Notes: generated by a model not told the origin, from the letters alone. A stretch of 64,000 bases of DNA from Streptomyces klenkii (GCF_003626645.1 NZ_RBAM01000004.1:62001-126000); one strand, 5' to 3'. Counted from the stretch's first letter, positions 1-11,128 are shown. A program made the numbers and translations.

Positions 1-991
1 CCCACGCGCGGATGTCCGCCTGGAGGAAATACCCCGCCTCCGCGCGGTAGGGGCGCAGACCGGCGCTCGCGAGCCCCCGGCTCAGCAGGTCGCGATTGCG
101 CTGCAACGTGCTCCGCAGCTCCGCCGCCCACTCCTCCACGCCGTCCAGCATCCGCGCGAGCGCCTCCTGGTACGGCGCGCCCGAGGCGTAGGTGAGGAAC
201 TGCTTCGCGGCCCCGACCGCCCGCACGAGCTCGGCGGGCCCGCACACCCAGCCGACCTTCCAGCCGGTCACGTTGAACGTCTTGCCTGCCGACGAGATGG
301 TCAGCGTACGCTCGCGCATCCCCTCCAGTGCCGCGATCGTCGCGTGCCGCCCGCCGTCGTAGACGAGGTGCTCGTACACCTCGTCCGTCACCACCGTCAG
401 GCCGTGCTCCCGGCACAGCGCGGCGATCTCGGCGAGCTCCTGCGCCGTGAAGACCTTGCCCGTCGGGTTGTGCGGGGTGTTGAGCATGAGCACCCGGGTG
501 CGCGGGGTGACCGCCGCCCGCAGCGCGGCCGCGTCCAGCACGAAGACGTCGCCGTCCTCCGCGAGCGGCACGCCCACCACGCGCGCACCGGCGAAGCGGG
601 CGCCCGCCGGGTAGGCGTCGTAGCAGGGGTCAAAGGCCAGCACCTCGTCGCCCGGGTCGCACAGCGCGAGCAGCGCCGCGGCGAGGGCCTCGGTCGCGCC
701 CGTCGTCACCAGCACCTCGTCCTGCGGGTCGTACTCCAGTCCGTAGCGCCGGGACTGGTGAGCGGCGACCGCCTCGCGCAGCGCGGGGAAGCCCGCGGCG
801 GGCGGGTACTGGTTGCTGCCCGCGAGGACCGCCGCCGAGACGTCCTTCAGCAGCACGGGCGGAGCGTCCAGTTCCGGCACGCCCTGGCCGAGGTTGACCG
901 CGCCCGTGCGGCGGGCGAGCTCCGTCATCTCCGTGAAGACCGAGGTGCCGAGGCCCTGCACGCGGGCGGCGGGGCTCCAGTCCTTGTTCAT
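1..991 (-). CDS. PLP-dependent aminotransferase, class I/II (C-terminus cut by window edge)
   Basis: A fold-type I aminotransferase, expected to move an amino group between an amino acid and a 2-oxo acid in the cytosol using pyridoxal phosphate. Translating the reverse strand gives an uninterrupted frame from the ATG to the left edge (330 codons). It holds the PLP-binding signature SAGKTFNVTGWK with its Schiff-base lysine, plus the NTPHNPTG and TDEVYEHLVYDG motifs of this family. The last few dozen residues lie outside the window. The start is the ATG of MNKDWSPAARV; the ribosome site before it is weak. It resembles the kynurenine/glutamine- and DapC-type aminotransferases of actinobacteria, but the substrate cannot be read from sequence. 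It is transcribed away from the divergent membrane protein gene. Confidence 0.85.
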   Translation of the reverse strand, partial: MNKDWSPAARVQGLGTSVFTEMTELARRTGAVNLGQGVPELDAPPVLLKDVSAAVLAGSNQYPPAAGFPALREAVAAHQSRRYGLEYDPQDEVLVTTGATEALAAALLALCDPGDEVLAFDPCYDAYPAGARFAGARVVGVPLAEDGDVFVLDAAALRAAVTPRTRVLMLNTPHNPTGKVFTAQELAEIAALCREHGLTVVTDEVYEHLVYDGGRHATIAALEGMRERTLTISSAGKTFNVTGWKVGWVCGPAELVRAVGAAKQFLTYASGAPYQEALARMLDGVEEWAAELRSTLQRNRDLLSRGLASAGLRPYRAEAGYFLQADIRAW

Positions 992-1280
992 GCGAACCCA
1001 CTTCTGTCGGTGTTCCGAGGCTGCCTCGTCTGTCGGTTTCTGAGGCTGCCTCACCCTAGGCACGCGGCTGCGCGCGGGCACAGCACACCGTCCGCCGCGC
1101 ACCGCGCAGACACTCCGCGGTGCCCGCCGAGCGGGTGGAAGGCGCACCGCTTACGGGCGCTCCCGCTCGCGCGCGCGTGAGCTGCGCCGCAAGGTCGAAG
1201 GTGCAGTGGAGGCGCCCGCACCGGCGCCGAACAGGCCCAGAGGCCGAGGCCGAGAGGCCGAGGATGCCGGAGGTCCCCCC

Positions 1281-2507
1281 GTGTCAGCCGACACCGCCGT
1301 GCCCGTCCGGGCGCCGGAGCCGCGCCCCGCGTCCGGCAACGCCCGCGTCCGCCGCGTCGAGCGCGCGCGGGACGCCCTGCGCCGGGCGGCCCCCGCCCTC
1401 GCGTTCTACGCGGCGGCCCGGCTGACCGGCATGGCGATGATGGCCGCCTGGGCGTGGTGGATCGGCCGCCACCCGCGCACGCTGCTCGGCCACTCCTGGG
1501 ACGGCATCTGGTACGCGGGGATCGCCCGGCACGGCTACGGGCTGGTGCTGCCCTCGCCGACCACGCGCGGCGTCGTCTTCAACGACCTGGCGTTCTTCCC
1601 GCTCTTCCCCGGCCTCGTGCACGCCGTCTCCACCGTCACGCCGCTGACCGTCGTCAGCTCCGGCCTGGTCGTCGCCTGGCTGTCCGCCGGCGCCGCCGCA
1701 TGGGGCATCTACGCGCTCGGGGAGCGGCTGTACGGGCAGCTGTACGGGCGCAGGGCCGCGACGCTGCTCGTGGTGCTGTGGGGGCTGCTGCCGCACGCGA
1801 TCGTGCAGTCCATGGCGTACACCGAGCCGCTGATGACCGCCCTCGCGGTGTGGGCCCTGTACGCGCTGGTCACCGGCCGCCCGGTGTGGGCCGGGGCGCT
1901 CTCCCTGCTCGCCGGCGTCTCCCGGCCGAACGCGGTCGCCGTCGCCGCGGCCGTCGTCTGCTCCTGCGCGCTCCTGCTCCTGCGCGACCGGGACGCCCGT
2001 ACGAACTGGCGCGTGTGGGCGGGCGCCGCGCTCGCCCCGCTGGGCTGGACCGGCTACGTCGTCTGGGCCGGATTCCGCTCCGGCGGCGGCCTGTTCGGCT
2101 ACTTCGAGGTGCAGCGGCTGTGGGGCTCGCGGTTCGACTTCGGGAAGGACGCGCTGCGGTTCGTACGGCACCTGATCGTCGGGCGGGACGCGATGGCGTA
2201 CTACGTGACGGTCGCGATCATCGCCGTCGCGCTCGTGTCGCTGGTCCTGCTGGCCCTGGAACGGCCGCGGCCGCCGCTGCCGGTGCTCGTGTACGCGGTC
2301 GTGCTCGTCGTCATCGCGGTCGGCGGGTCGAGCTACTTCGCCTCGAAGCCGCGGTTTCTGCTGCCGGCGTTCCCGCTGCTGGTGCCGGCGGCGCTGGCGC
2401 TGGCCCGCGCGCGGCCGGGCACGGCCCTGACGGCTGTCACGGCACTGGCCGGGATGTCGTTCTTCTACGGAACGTATCTGCTGACCGTGGCGCGTATGCC
2501 GATGTAG
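1281..2507 (+). CDS. PIG-V-like integral membrane mannosyltransferase
   Basis: A 408-residue polytopic membrane protein with about nine or ten hydrophobic helices. Early motifs SWDGIWYAGIARHGY and FFPLFPGL and the later SMAYTEPL match the layout of PIG-V/GPI mannosyltransferase-like GT-C enzymes, which transfer sugars from lipid-linked donors on the outer face of the membrane. The GTG start is chosen because a strong GGAGG sits seven bases upstream; an upstream GTG at 1206 would add a Pro/Arg-rich tail and has no better site. A 16-bp terminator follows the stop. The family call is from motif resemblance, and acceptor and donor are unknown. Confidence 0.7.
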   Translation: MSADTAVPVRAPEPRPASGNARVRRVERARDALRRAAPALAFYAAARLTGMAMMAAWAWWIGRHPRTLLGHSWDGIWYAGIARHGYGLVLPSPTTRGVVFNDLAFFPLFPGLVHAVSTVTPLTVVSSGLVVAWLSAGAAAWGIYALGERLYGQLYGRRAATLLVVLWGLLPHAIVQSMAYTEPLMTALAVWALYALVTGRPVWAGALSLLAGVSRPNAVAVAAAVVCSCALLLLRDRDARTNWRVWAGAALAPLGWTGYVVWAGFRSGGGLFGYFEVQRLWGSRFDFGKDALRFVRHLIVGRDAMAYYVTVAIIAVALVSLVLLALERPRPPLPVLVYAVVLVVIAVGGSSYFASKPRFLLPAFPLLVPAALALARARPGTALTAVTALAGMSFFYGTYLLTVARMPM

Positions 2508-2529
2508 TACGGCACTGCCCGGATACCCC

Positions 2530-2568
2530 GGTGGGGGTTGAGCGCCGTGGCAGCGCTCAACCCCCACC
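2530..2568. terminator. Perfect 16-bp stem terminator between convergent genes
   Basis: The arms GGTGGGGGTTGAGCGC and GCGCTCAACCCCCACC pair perfectly around a seven-base loop. It lies between the ends of the rightward membrane protein gene and the leftward ybjN-like gene, so it probably serves both directions. Confidence 0.85.
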
Positions 2569-2570
2569 GC

Positions 2571-2604
2571 GGGTGCCCGGCCGGCCCGGGCCGACCGGGC
2601 ACCC
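2571..2604. terminator. Second hairpin in the convergent intergenic gap
   Basis: GGGTGCCCGG pairs with CCGGGCACCC around a GC-rich loop, two bases after the first terminator. It is probably a back-up terminator for the leftward ybjN-like gene. Confidence 0.6.
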
Positions 2605-2625
2605 CGAAGCGCCGCGCCGGAGGCG

Positions 2626-3159
2626 TTACGCGTCCTCGTCCGGCTTGCCCTCGTCCGACTCCGCGTCCGCCTCGAGGCCCAGCTGCTCGACGAGCCACTT
2701 GTCGAACTCGATGGACGCCCGCACCCAGCTGACCGTGCTGGAGACGAAGTGCTCCAGGGACACGCCGACGCCGATCAGCATCTGCGCCTCGCCGATCAGG
2801 CGGACCGTGCCGTCGTCGTTCGTGTGGGTGTAGACCTTCGGCCACAGGGTGCGGCGGTTCCAGTCGTCGATGGCCTCCAGGAGGCGGGCCTTCTCGTCGA
2901 TCGCGTGCGGGCGGTCGTAGAACGTCCGCACCGAGAAGACCTGCTGCTCCTCCTCGCCGCGGAACATGAAGTACGTGCGGAACTGCTCCCACGGCGCGGC
3001 GAGGTCTCCCTCGTCGTCCACGACGTACTTCAGCTCCATCTGGTCGAGGAGCTGCTTGACCAGGTCCTGGTCGGGGATGACGGGGCCGGTCGGGCCCGCC
3101 TCAGGCTGCGGTTCGGGCTGTCCCCCGAAATTCGGGATCGAGGACGGGTCGATGCTCAC
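2626..3159 (-). CDS. YbjN-domain protein
   Basis: A 177-residue soluble protein with a Pro/Gly-rich N-terminal stretch of about 30 residues, then a YbjN-type domain (residues about 30-150: WEQFRTYFMFRGEEEQQVFSV, WNRRTLWPKVY, GEAQMLIGVGVSLEHF) and an acidic tail. YbjN proteins have an alpha/beta fold resembling type III secretion chaperones and are thought to bind other proteins; in bacteria they are tied to stress and motility. The GTG start is preceded by GAAGGGAA. It is a conserved single gene, with its own terminators downstream. No partner is evident here. Confidence 0.8.
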   Translation of the reverse strand: MSIDPSSIPNFGGQPEPQPEAGPTGPVIPDQDLVKQLLDQMELKYVVDDEGDLAAPWEQFRTYFMFRGEEEQQVFSVRTFYDRPHAIDEKARLLEAIDDWNRRTLWPKVYTHTNDDGTVRLIGEAQMLIGVGVSLEHFVSSTVSWVRASIEFDKWLVEQLGLEADAESDEGKPDEDA

Positions 3160-3253
3160 CGTTTAATTCCCTTCGTACGGTCTCCCGCCATCCTCCCTCA
3201 CACCCGCCCCCGTGCCGCAACCCCTACCCCCCGGCACCCGCGGCGGAAGCGGG

Positions 3254-5920
<2,667 letters not shown>

Positions 5921-5996
5921 GACGGCGTTCTCCTCCTTCTTCCCGCGGGATCCTTGGTCTCGATGGACCCATCATGCCTAGGGCAACGTGCGATAA

Positions 5997-6017
5997 GTTG
6001 AGCCTATTCCACTCAAC
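5997..6017. promoter_or_regulatory. HAIR operator (HspR) upstream of clpB
   Basis: GTTGAGC-N7-ACTCAAC closely matches the HspR-associated inverted repeat CTTGAGT-N7-ACTCAAG, with the correct seven-base spacer. It lies about 77 bp before the clpB start, a plausible position over the promoter. HspR is known to repress clpB and dnaK in streptomycetes. The 5921-6227 gap otherwise holds this promoter and the hairpin at 6182. Confidence 0.8.
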
Positions 6018-6181
6018 CTTGGGTTGGCCACCCCGCACCACCGAGATGATCATCTGCGCCATCGGCGGGGTACGAGTCCATCGTCCGGCTTCCGGGGGTG
6101 CGCCGCCTCCGCGACGGGGCGGCGGCCGACGCCGCACGCATCGCACTGACGCACAACGCACGCCCTTACGCGTGAACGGCT

Positions 6182-6217
6182 CTTGTCCGCCGGCCGCCGT
6201 CGCGGCCGGCGGACAAG
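6182..6217. other. Perfect 16-bp hairpin directly upstream of a Uma2 gene
   Basis: CTTGTCCGCCGGCCGC and GCGGCCGGCGGACAAG form a perfect 16-bp stem with a CGTC tetraloop. It ends ten bases before the chosen GTG start of the Uma2 gene and would cover the usual ribosome-binding position. It could be a terminator for an upstream transcript or a translational control hairpin. Confidence 0.6.
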
Positions 6218-6227
6218 ACTCACGGCC

Positions 6228-6785
6228 GTGGAGAACGCCATCCTGCTGGAGCTCTTCCTGGAACTCGACGCGAGCACGCCGGAAGGTCTCAGGTCCGAGC
6301 TCATCGACGGCGAGATCGTCGTGTCACCACCCCCCGAGGGCTACCACGCGCACTGCCTCAGCGAGATCTGGCGCCAGGTCACGCTGCTGTCGGCCACGCG
6401 CATGTCCCTCTCGGGCCACAAAGGGCTGGCCGTGCCGCGCGAAGGGGGCCGCCCGCCGGACCACGTCATCCCTGACGCCACGATCGCTCCCAGGGAAGGG
6501 AGACCCTTCCGCGGTGCTCCAGCGTGGATGCCGTGCGACGACGTAGCCATGGTCGTCGAGGTGACCAGCAGCAGGGCGGACATCGACCGCATCACCAAGC
6601 GGCACTGCTACGCCCGGGCGGGTGTTCCCCTCTACCTCCTCGTAGACCGCGAGCACGAAACAGTCACGCTGTTCAGCGAACCCGCGGACGAAGACTACGG
6701 CGATGCCCACACGACCGCCTTCGGCAAAACCCTTCCCCTTCCCGAGCCCTTCGCCTTCGTTCTGGAGACGTCCGAACTCGGCTGA
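6228..6785 (+). CDS. Uma2-family (DUF820) PD-(D/E)xK-fold protein
   Basis: A 185-residue member of the Uma2 family, restriction-endonuclease-fold proteins greatly expanded in streptomycetes and cyanobacteria; their cellular role is not established. Visible features are the ELIDGEIVVSPPPEG strand-turn, PDHVIPDATIAPRE (core acidic residue), VAMVVEVTSS (E-x-x-like motif) and KRHCYARAGVPLYLLVD. The GTG start fits homologues that begin with a short leader before LLELFLELD; there is no ribosome site because a stable hairpin occupies that stretch. An in-frame TTG at 6183 would put the hairpin into the coding sequence. A second, divergent Uma2 gene is at 31.6 kb. Confidence 0.85.
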   Translation: MENAILLELFLELDASTPEGLRSELIDGEIVVSPPPEGYHAHCLSEIWRQVTLLSATRMSLSGHKGLAVPREGGRPPDHVIPDATIAPREGRPFRGAPAWMPCDDVAMVVEVTSSRADIDRITKRHCYARAGVPLYLLVDREHETVTLFSEPADEDYGDAHTTAFGKTLPLPEPFAFVLETSELG

Positions 6786-6809
6786 GGACGTCACGGTTAC
6801 CCTTCCCGC

Positions 6810-7214
6810 ATGGCTCACGATCTGCGCGACCTTGACCCCGCCTACGTCGCATTCTGGCGGGAGCGGCACATCTGCACCCTCACCACCACCCGGCCCGACG
6901 GCAGCCCGCACCTCGTGCCCGTGGGGGTGACCTTCGATGCCGAGGCCGGGGTCGCGCGCGTCATCACCAACAAGAACAGCCGCAAGATCGCCAACATCCT
7001 GGCCGCCGGCCCGGACGGCGCGCGCGTCGCCGTCTGCCAGATCGGCGAGCGGAAGTGGGCCACGCTGGAGGGCCGCGCAGTCGTGCGCACGGAGGCCGAG
7101 GCCATCGCCGACGCGGTCAACCGCTACGCCGAGCGGTACGGGCGGATGCCCGCGCCCAACCCCGACCGCGTCCTGGTCGAGATCACGGTCACGAAGGCCC
7201 TCGGGCTGGTCTGA
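6810..7214 (+). CDS. PPOX-class (pyridoxamine 5'-phosphate oxidase-like) F420/FMN-dependent protein
   Basis: A 134-residue split-barrel flavin/deazaflavin-binding protein. Its pattern ICTLTTTRPDGSPHLVPVG, then VITNKNSRKIANI and ATLEGRAVV, is that of the small PPOX-class F420-dependent family (TIGR03618-like) of actinobacteria, cytosolic reductases acting on varied small molecules. The length is normal for a single-domain member. It starts 24 bp after the Uma2 gene, possibly co-transcribed, and is followed by a DUF2505 gene. No substrate can be proposed. Confidence 0.82.
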   Translation: MAHDLRDLDPAYVAFWRERHICTLTTTRPDGSPHLVPVGVTFDAEAGVARVITNKNSRKIANILAAGPDGARVAVCQIGERKWATLEGRAVVRTEAEAIADAVNRYAERYGRMPAPNPDRVLVEITVTKALGLV

Positions 7215-7286
7215 ACCTCCGGCATCCCCTCCCGGCCATTACGGCAACTGCCCACGCCGTCCGCAGAACAGGCATACCGTGTCAAC

Positions 7287-7793
7287 ATGCCTCAGTTCAC
7301 CGTGCAGTTGAACGTCAACGGCCCCGCGTCCGCCGTCTGGGCACTGCTCACGGACGACGCCTTCCTCGAAGACCTGTACCGGAACCGGCTCCAGTACGTG
7401 CAGTGGTCCGTCACCGCACGCCGCACCGCCCCCGAGGGGGACCTCATACGCGAGGTCGCCCTGATCCCGCCCATGAACGCGCCCGCGCCCGTGCGCAAGC
7501 TCCTCGGCTCCGGCTTCCGGGAGACCGAGGAGAGCCGGTTCGACCCGCAGCAGCTGACGTGGACCTGGCGCAGGATCCCGTCGACCATGGCGGACAAGAT
7601 CACGGAGGAGGGGCGGGTGCGGGTCGAGGAGGCGGCGGACGGCAGCAGCCGGCTCATCGCCGAGACCACCATCGAGTGCAAGGTCTTCGGCGTCGGAGGT
7701 CTCATGGAGTCCACGGCGGAGAAGCACAGCCGGCACGACTGGGAGACCCTCGGCGAAGCCCTCGGTCAGCGGCTGGCCGAGGGCACGTCCTGA
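7287..7793 (+). CDS. DUF2505 (SRPBCC/START-like) protein
   Basis: A 168-residue protein opening with a beta strand, VNGPASAVWALLTDDAFLEDLYRN, typical of SRPBCC/START-like helix-grip folds, with a long internal sheet region and a final amphipathic helix EKHSRHDWETLGEALGQRL. It matches the DUF2505 family conserved in actinobacteria. Such folds have a hydrophobic cavity for lipid or polyketide-like ligands, but the family has no assigned function. It stands alone, converging on the DUF1203 gene with only 13 bp between stops. Confidence 0.75.
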   Translation: MPQFTVQLNVNGPASAVWALLTDDAFLEDLYRNRLQYVQWSVTARRTAPEGDLIREVALIPPMNAPAPVRKLLGSGFRETEESRFDPQQLTWTWRRIPSTMADKITEEGRVRVEEAADGSSRLIAETTIECKVFGVGGLMESTAEKHSRHDWETLGEALGQRLAEGTS

Positions 7794-7806
7794 CCGCCGC
7801 CGCCGG

Positions 7807-8352
7807 CTACGGGCGCCGCACCTCGAACTGGAAGCAGCCGTACTCCAGAGCCCGTACGTGCACCAGCGCCGCCTCCGGCCCGGCGAACGCCTCCCCCAGG
7901 GCCCGGGCGAACCCGGCCTCCCTGTCCTCCGGGACCTCGAAGAGACGCCCTCCGACGATGCGCCCCCGGGCGTCATAGCGACGCAGGACGCGCAACGCCC
8001 CCGGCCGCGCGAGCCGGAAGCCCTGCGCCTCCTCCCGCGGCCCTCCGCACTCCTCGGCGTGGATGAACACCGGCCCCGCCTCGTCGTACGCGCCGGGCTC
8101 GGCCCCCGACGCCGCGGCCCAGCGGCGCAGCGGCGCGTACGACACGAGCGCGACGCGCTCACCCGGCTCGGCCGCGCGCAGACAGCAACGCAGCGGGCTG
8201 CCCACGGAGTCGTACGGAATGCCGTCCTCACGGGCGGTGTACGGCTGCATGGGCCGCCCGGAGTCATCCGTGCGACGGAGCTCCGCGAGAGCGGCGGGAG
8301 GGATCGGGAGGGCTGTGTACGTGGATACGGATGTGGCTGTGGATGCGGTCAT
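7807..8352 (-). CDS. DUF1203-domain protein
   Basis: A 181-residue cytosolic protein with the layout of DUF1203: LPIPPAALAELRRTDDSGRP near the N-terminus, GSPLRCCLR with a Cys pair, GERVALVSYAP, AGPVFIHAEEC, then a C-terminal VHVRALEYGCFQFEV. The conserved Cys and His residues suggest a small ligand or metal site, but no activity is known. It converges with the DUF2505 gene and lies downstream of the small DUF4287 gene, separated by 43 bp. Confidence 0.72.
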   Translation of the reverse strand: MTASTATSVSTYTALPIPPAALAELRRTDDSGRPMQPYTAREDGIPYDSVGSPLRCCLRAAEPGERVALVSYAPLRRWAAASGAEPGAYDEAGPVFIHAEECGGPREEAQGFRLARPGALRVLRRYDARGRIVGGRLFEVPEDREAGFARALGEAFAGPEAALVHVRALEYGCFQFEVRRP

Positions 8353-8395
8353 GCCTCCAGCGTCCGCCTCCGCCCCCTCCGCCCGCCGGCGGAAA

Positions 8396-8605
8396 TCAGC
8401 CGCGGAGCTCCGCGAGGGTGTGCGCGACGAGGGCGTTGGCGTGCCCGTGCCCCATCCCGTGCCCGGCCTTCAGCCACCCGACCAGCTCCATGTGCTTCGT
8501 CAGCGACGACGCACGGATCAGGTCCTTCCACTCGGCTATCGGCCGGCCGTACTTCTTCTCGATCGACGGGAAGTAACTGGCGGGCCCCTTCACGGTTTCA
8601 GTCAT
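8396..8605 (-). CDS. DUF4287-domain small protein
   Basis: A 69-residue helical protein, SYFPSIEKKYGRPIAEWKDLI followed by KHMELVGWLKAGHGMGHGHANALVAHTL, matching the DUF4287 pattern (W-x-x-L-K--HGMGHGHANA). The His/Gly-rich core is the family's hallmark; function is unknown, though the domain is sometimes fused to DUF5655. The ATG of MTETVKG is taken as the start, since the longer frame runs into the divergent gene's promoter. Confidence 0.75.
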   Translation of the reverse strand: MTETVKGPASYFPSIEKKYGRPIAEWKDLIRASSLTKHMELVGWLKAGHGMGHGHANALVAHTLAELRG

Positions 8606-8678
8606 GCGCGCAGTCTGGCAGCCACCACTGACAACGCCACGGAATCTCCGGCATAGGCTCCCCCTGGAAGGAGTCTTC

Positions 8679-9056
8679 ATGACCGACGAGGTCCCCCGCA
8701 CGATCCGCGCCGTCAGCACGGAGCAGCTGCTGCTCCTGGAGGAGGAGGCCGCCGCGCTCGGCTTCAGCCGCCGGCTCTCCGTCGGCTGGGTCCGCGAACA
8801 CGCCGCGGCGTCCGCGACGCACTACCTGCTCCCGCTGTTCGCCCACGACCTCCGGCACCGGCCCGAGGTCTCGCCCCAGTGGCGGTGTTACACGCTCCTC
8901 ACGGTCGTGACCGGCGAGGAGGTCCGGAGCCTGCTCGACGTCCGCCCGGACACGTTCCGGGCCCTGCCGGAGTCCCTGACGCCGGCGGACAAGACCGGGA
9001 TCCACAGACGCATGGAGCGCGCCCGCTCTCAGGTCGGCTACGACGGCGCGGAGTAG
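8679..9056 (+). CDS. Conserved hypothetical protein, 125 aa
   Basis: No family was recognised. The ATG start has a clear GGAAGGAG ribosome site seven bases upstream, and third-position GC is high, so it is very likely coding. The protein is soluble, mixed alpha/beta, with VGWVREHAAASATHYLLPLFAHD, a central WRCYTLLTVVTGEEVRSLLDV and an amphipathic C-terminal helix with several Arg residues. It converges on the RloB gene, 25 bp stop to stop, and is divergent from the DUF4287 gene. Confidence 0.7.
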   Translation: MTDEVPRTIRAVSTEQLLLLEEEAAALGFSRRLSVGWVREHAAASATHYLLPLFAHDLRHRPEVSPQWRCYTLLTVVTGEEVRSLLDVRPDTFRALPESLTPADKTGIHRRMERARSQVGYDGAE

Positions 9057-9081
9057 CTCGGGTGGGGCCCGCCGCCCCGCC

Positions 9082-9705
9082 TTACCGCGTCGCGATGCGC
9101 GACACCAGGGCCCACACCCCCGTCGACGGGTTCGTCACGTGTTCGCGGCCCTCCGTTGCCAGGCGGCGGGCTCGGCGGCCCGCTTCCCCCCAGCCGTGTT
9201 CGAAGTCGCGGAAGTCCAGGCGGGCCTTCTCGTACGCGGGGACGTGGCGTTTCAGGTACGGGAGCAGCTCGCGGTACGTGCGGACCGGGGCCGTGTGGCC
9301 GCTGAAGTGGAGGATGAGCCAGAGTTCGAAGCACGGGTTCGAGACCGCGACCCGGATGCCCTCGCGGCGGGCGCGGTCGATCGCGCAGGCCACCTCGAAG
9401 TGGTCGACGTCGAAGACGCACCACACCTGGTCGAAGTCGTCGCCGATGCGGTCGCGCTCTCCTGCCGCGTAGGTGATCAGCTGGGCGGGGGAGCAGGACT
9501 TCGTCCTGATGCGGACGGTGACGGCGGGGTTGGCGACGTGGTCGACGAGCCCCAGGAGATAGTCCTTCTCGGTGGCCTTGGCGCCGCAGACGACCAGCAG
9601 GCGGTCCCGGGCGCGGCGGCCGCCGGGTATGCGGAGGACGTTCGACTCGAAGGAGGGGCCGGGCGCGCAGCGTCCGTTACTTCTCGCCTTCGGCGTCCTC
9701 GCCAT
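9082..9705 (-). CDS. RloB-family protein (AbiLii-like), effector of a RloA/RloB pair
   Basis: A 207-residue RloB-type protein. Features include LLVVCGAKATEKDYLLGLVDHV (an acidic TOPRIM-like first strand), VWCVFDVDHFEVACAIDRA, AVSNPCFELWLILHF and a C-terminal basic helical region, which match the RloB family found beside restriction loci and in the lactococcal abortive-infection protein AbiLii. It overlaps the 3' end of the RloA ATPase gene by 29 bp, so the two are translated together. The RloB-specific SNPCFELWLILHF motif makes the call firm; its biochemical target is unknown. The pair probably aborts phage growth. Confidence 0.82.
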   Translation of the reverse strand: MARTPKARSNGRCAPGPSFESNVLRIPGGRRARDRLLVVCGAKATEKDYLLGLVDHVANPAVTVRIRTKSCSPAQLITYAAGERDRIGDDFDQVWCVFDVDHFEVACAIDRARREGIRVAVSNPCFELWLILHFSGHTAPVRTYRELLPYLKRHVPAYEKARLDFRDFEHGWGEAGRRARRLATEGREHVTNPSTGVWALVSRIATR

Positions 9706-11053
9706 CCGCCGCTGCCTTCCCCCTGGCGGCCAGGGCCGCCTCGAACCGCTCGTCACTGAGGACCGGGACCGCACCATAGCTGCCGCCGAGGTAGCGCCGC
9801 TCGCGGTTCTCGCCGTCCCGCGGTTCGAAGTCGGAGAGGGGGTAGAGTGCGCTCTCCCCGTGCCGGTCCTTCTCCACGAACCAGATCTGGTCGCGTCGCA
9901 GGATCTCCTCGCCGCCGCAGCGGCCCAGCAGGCTCACGTCATGGGTGGTGAGGAGGAGCTGGGCCCCGTGCGGGTTCGTCGCCGGCTCCTGGAAGAGCCG
10001 GATCAGGTGCGCTGTCAGGCGCGGGTGCAGGCTCGCGTCGACCTCGTCGACGATGAGCACGCCGCCCTGCTCCAGGGTGTCGAGGACGGGGCCCGCGTAG
10101 TCGAAGAACATGCGGGTGCCCTGGGACTGGTCCTCCAGGCCGAGGCGGATGCTGCCTCCGCGGCCCTTCTGCCGGACCCAGACCCGGGCGGTCGTGGTCG
10201 TGAACAGGCAGGTGGAGAGCTCGGTGCGGCGCAGCTCGCGCAGGAGCCGGTCGGCGAAGCCGCGCGCGGAGAGCCGTTCGCCCGCCTCGGCCGCGTCGAA
10301 GTCCTCGATGCCCATGTCCTCGATGCCGAGGTCGGCGGCGCGCAGCAGCGCGACGACGGACGCGGCCCGCCGCGGGTCCTGGAGCCGCAGCAGGCTTCCC
10401 GGATCGGGTGAACCGTGCGCCCCGCCCGCCCGGAAGCGGACGTTCATGAACCATGCGTAGACGGGCTGGACCCCGGCCTGCCGGGAGCGCGCCGCGACCG
10501 TCAGGAACAGGGCGTTCGGCTCGGTGATGCTCCGGACGAGATCCAGCTCGGGCCGGGGCGCCGCGTCACCGGAGCGGTTGCCGTCGCCATCACCATCGCC
10601 ATCGCCGAAGCGGATGTCGTCGCCTGTGCGTTGGAAGACGGTCTGCCGGTCGCCGTCCGGATAGCGGTACAGCCATTCGTCGCGGATCCGCTCGTCGTCG
10701 AGGCCGAAGCCGTACGTGTGGCGCACGCCGTCGAGGACGAGGTCCACCACGTACCAGGACGGGGCCGCGGCGCTCTCCTCGTCCAGCAGGAACGGGCACC
10801 GCACGAGGCCCGCGCCCGGCTCGGCGTCCCGGTGGGACGTGCGCACCAGGCCCGCCATGAAGTGCAGGGCGTCCACGACGTTCGACTTGCCGGCCGCGTT
10901 CGCGCCGAAGAGGGCGGCGACGCGGACGGCCTCGGCGCCGGTGCCGAACGCGGAAGCGTCGCCCGCAGCGCCCGCGTCGCCCACCCGGGCCAGGAGCAAC
11001 TGCTGCTCCTCCCTGATCGAGCGGTGATTCGAGACCCGGAAGCTCAGCAGCAC
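9677..11053 (-). CDS. RloA-type AAA/ABC-like ATPase (AbiLi-like) of a defence pair
   Basis: A 458-residue ATPase of the OLD/SMC-related AAA_21 group: N-terminal SFRVSNHRSIREEQQ, Walker A GANAAGKSNVVDALHFM, a long regulatory middle, then GVLIVDEVDASLHPRLTAHLI (Walker B) and LLLTTHDVSLL (His switch). With the overlapping RloB gene it forms the two-component arrangement of AbiLi/AbiLii. The start chosen is the GTG giving VLLSFRVSNHRS, as in homologues; the upstream GTG at 11098 is possible. It lies 75 bp downstream of the lanthipeptide reductase gene and in the same direction, so read-through is possible. Confidence 0.82.
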   Translation of the reverse strand: MLLSFRVSNHRSIREEQQLLLARVGDAGAAGDASAFGTGAEAVRVAALFGANAAGKSNVVDALHFMAGLVRTSHRDAEPGAGLVRCPFLLDEESAAAPSWYVVDLVLDGVRHTYGFGLDDERIRDEWLYRYPDGDRQTVFQRTGDDIRFGDGDGDGDGNRSGDAAPRPELDLVRSITEPNALFLTVAARSRQAGVQPVYAWFMNVRFRAGGAHGSPDPGSLLRLQDPRRAASVVALLRAADLGIEDMGIEDFDAAEAGERLSARGFADRLLRELRRTELSTCLFTTTTARVWVRQKGRGGSIRLGLEDQSQGTRMFFDYAGPVLDTLEQGGVLIVDEVDASLHPRLTAHLIRLFQEPATNPHGAQLLLTTHDVSLLGRCGGEEILRRDQIWFVEKDRHGESALYPLSDFEPRDGENRERRYLGGSYGAVPVLSDERFEAALAARGKAAADGEDAEGEK

Positions 11054-11128
11054 CCCTCCACCGTACGGCCCGTGGGCGGGCGGCGACAGGTACGCCACCC
11101 GAGTGGGTGGCGGTCGCGGGCGCCCCGC

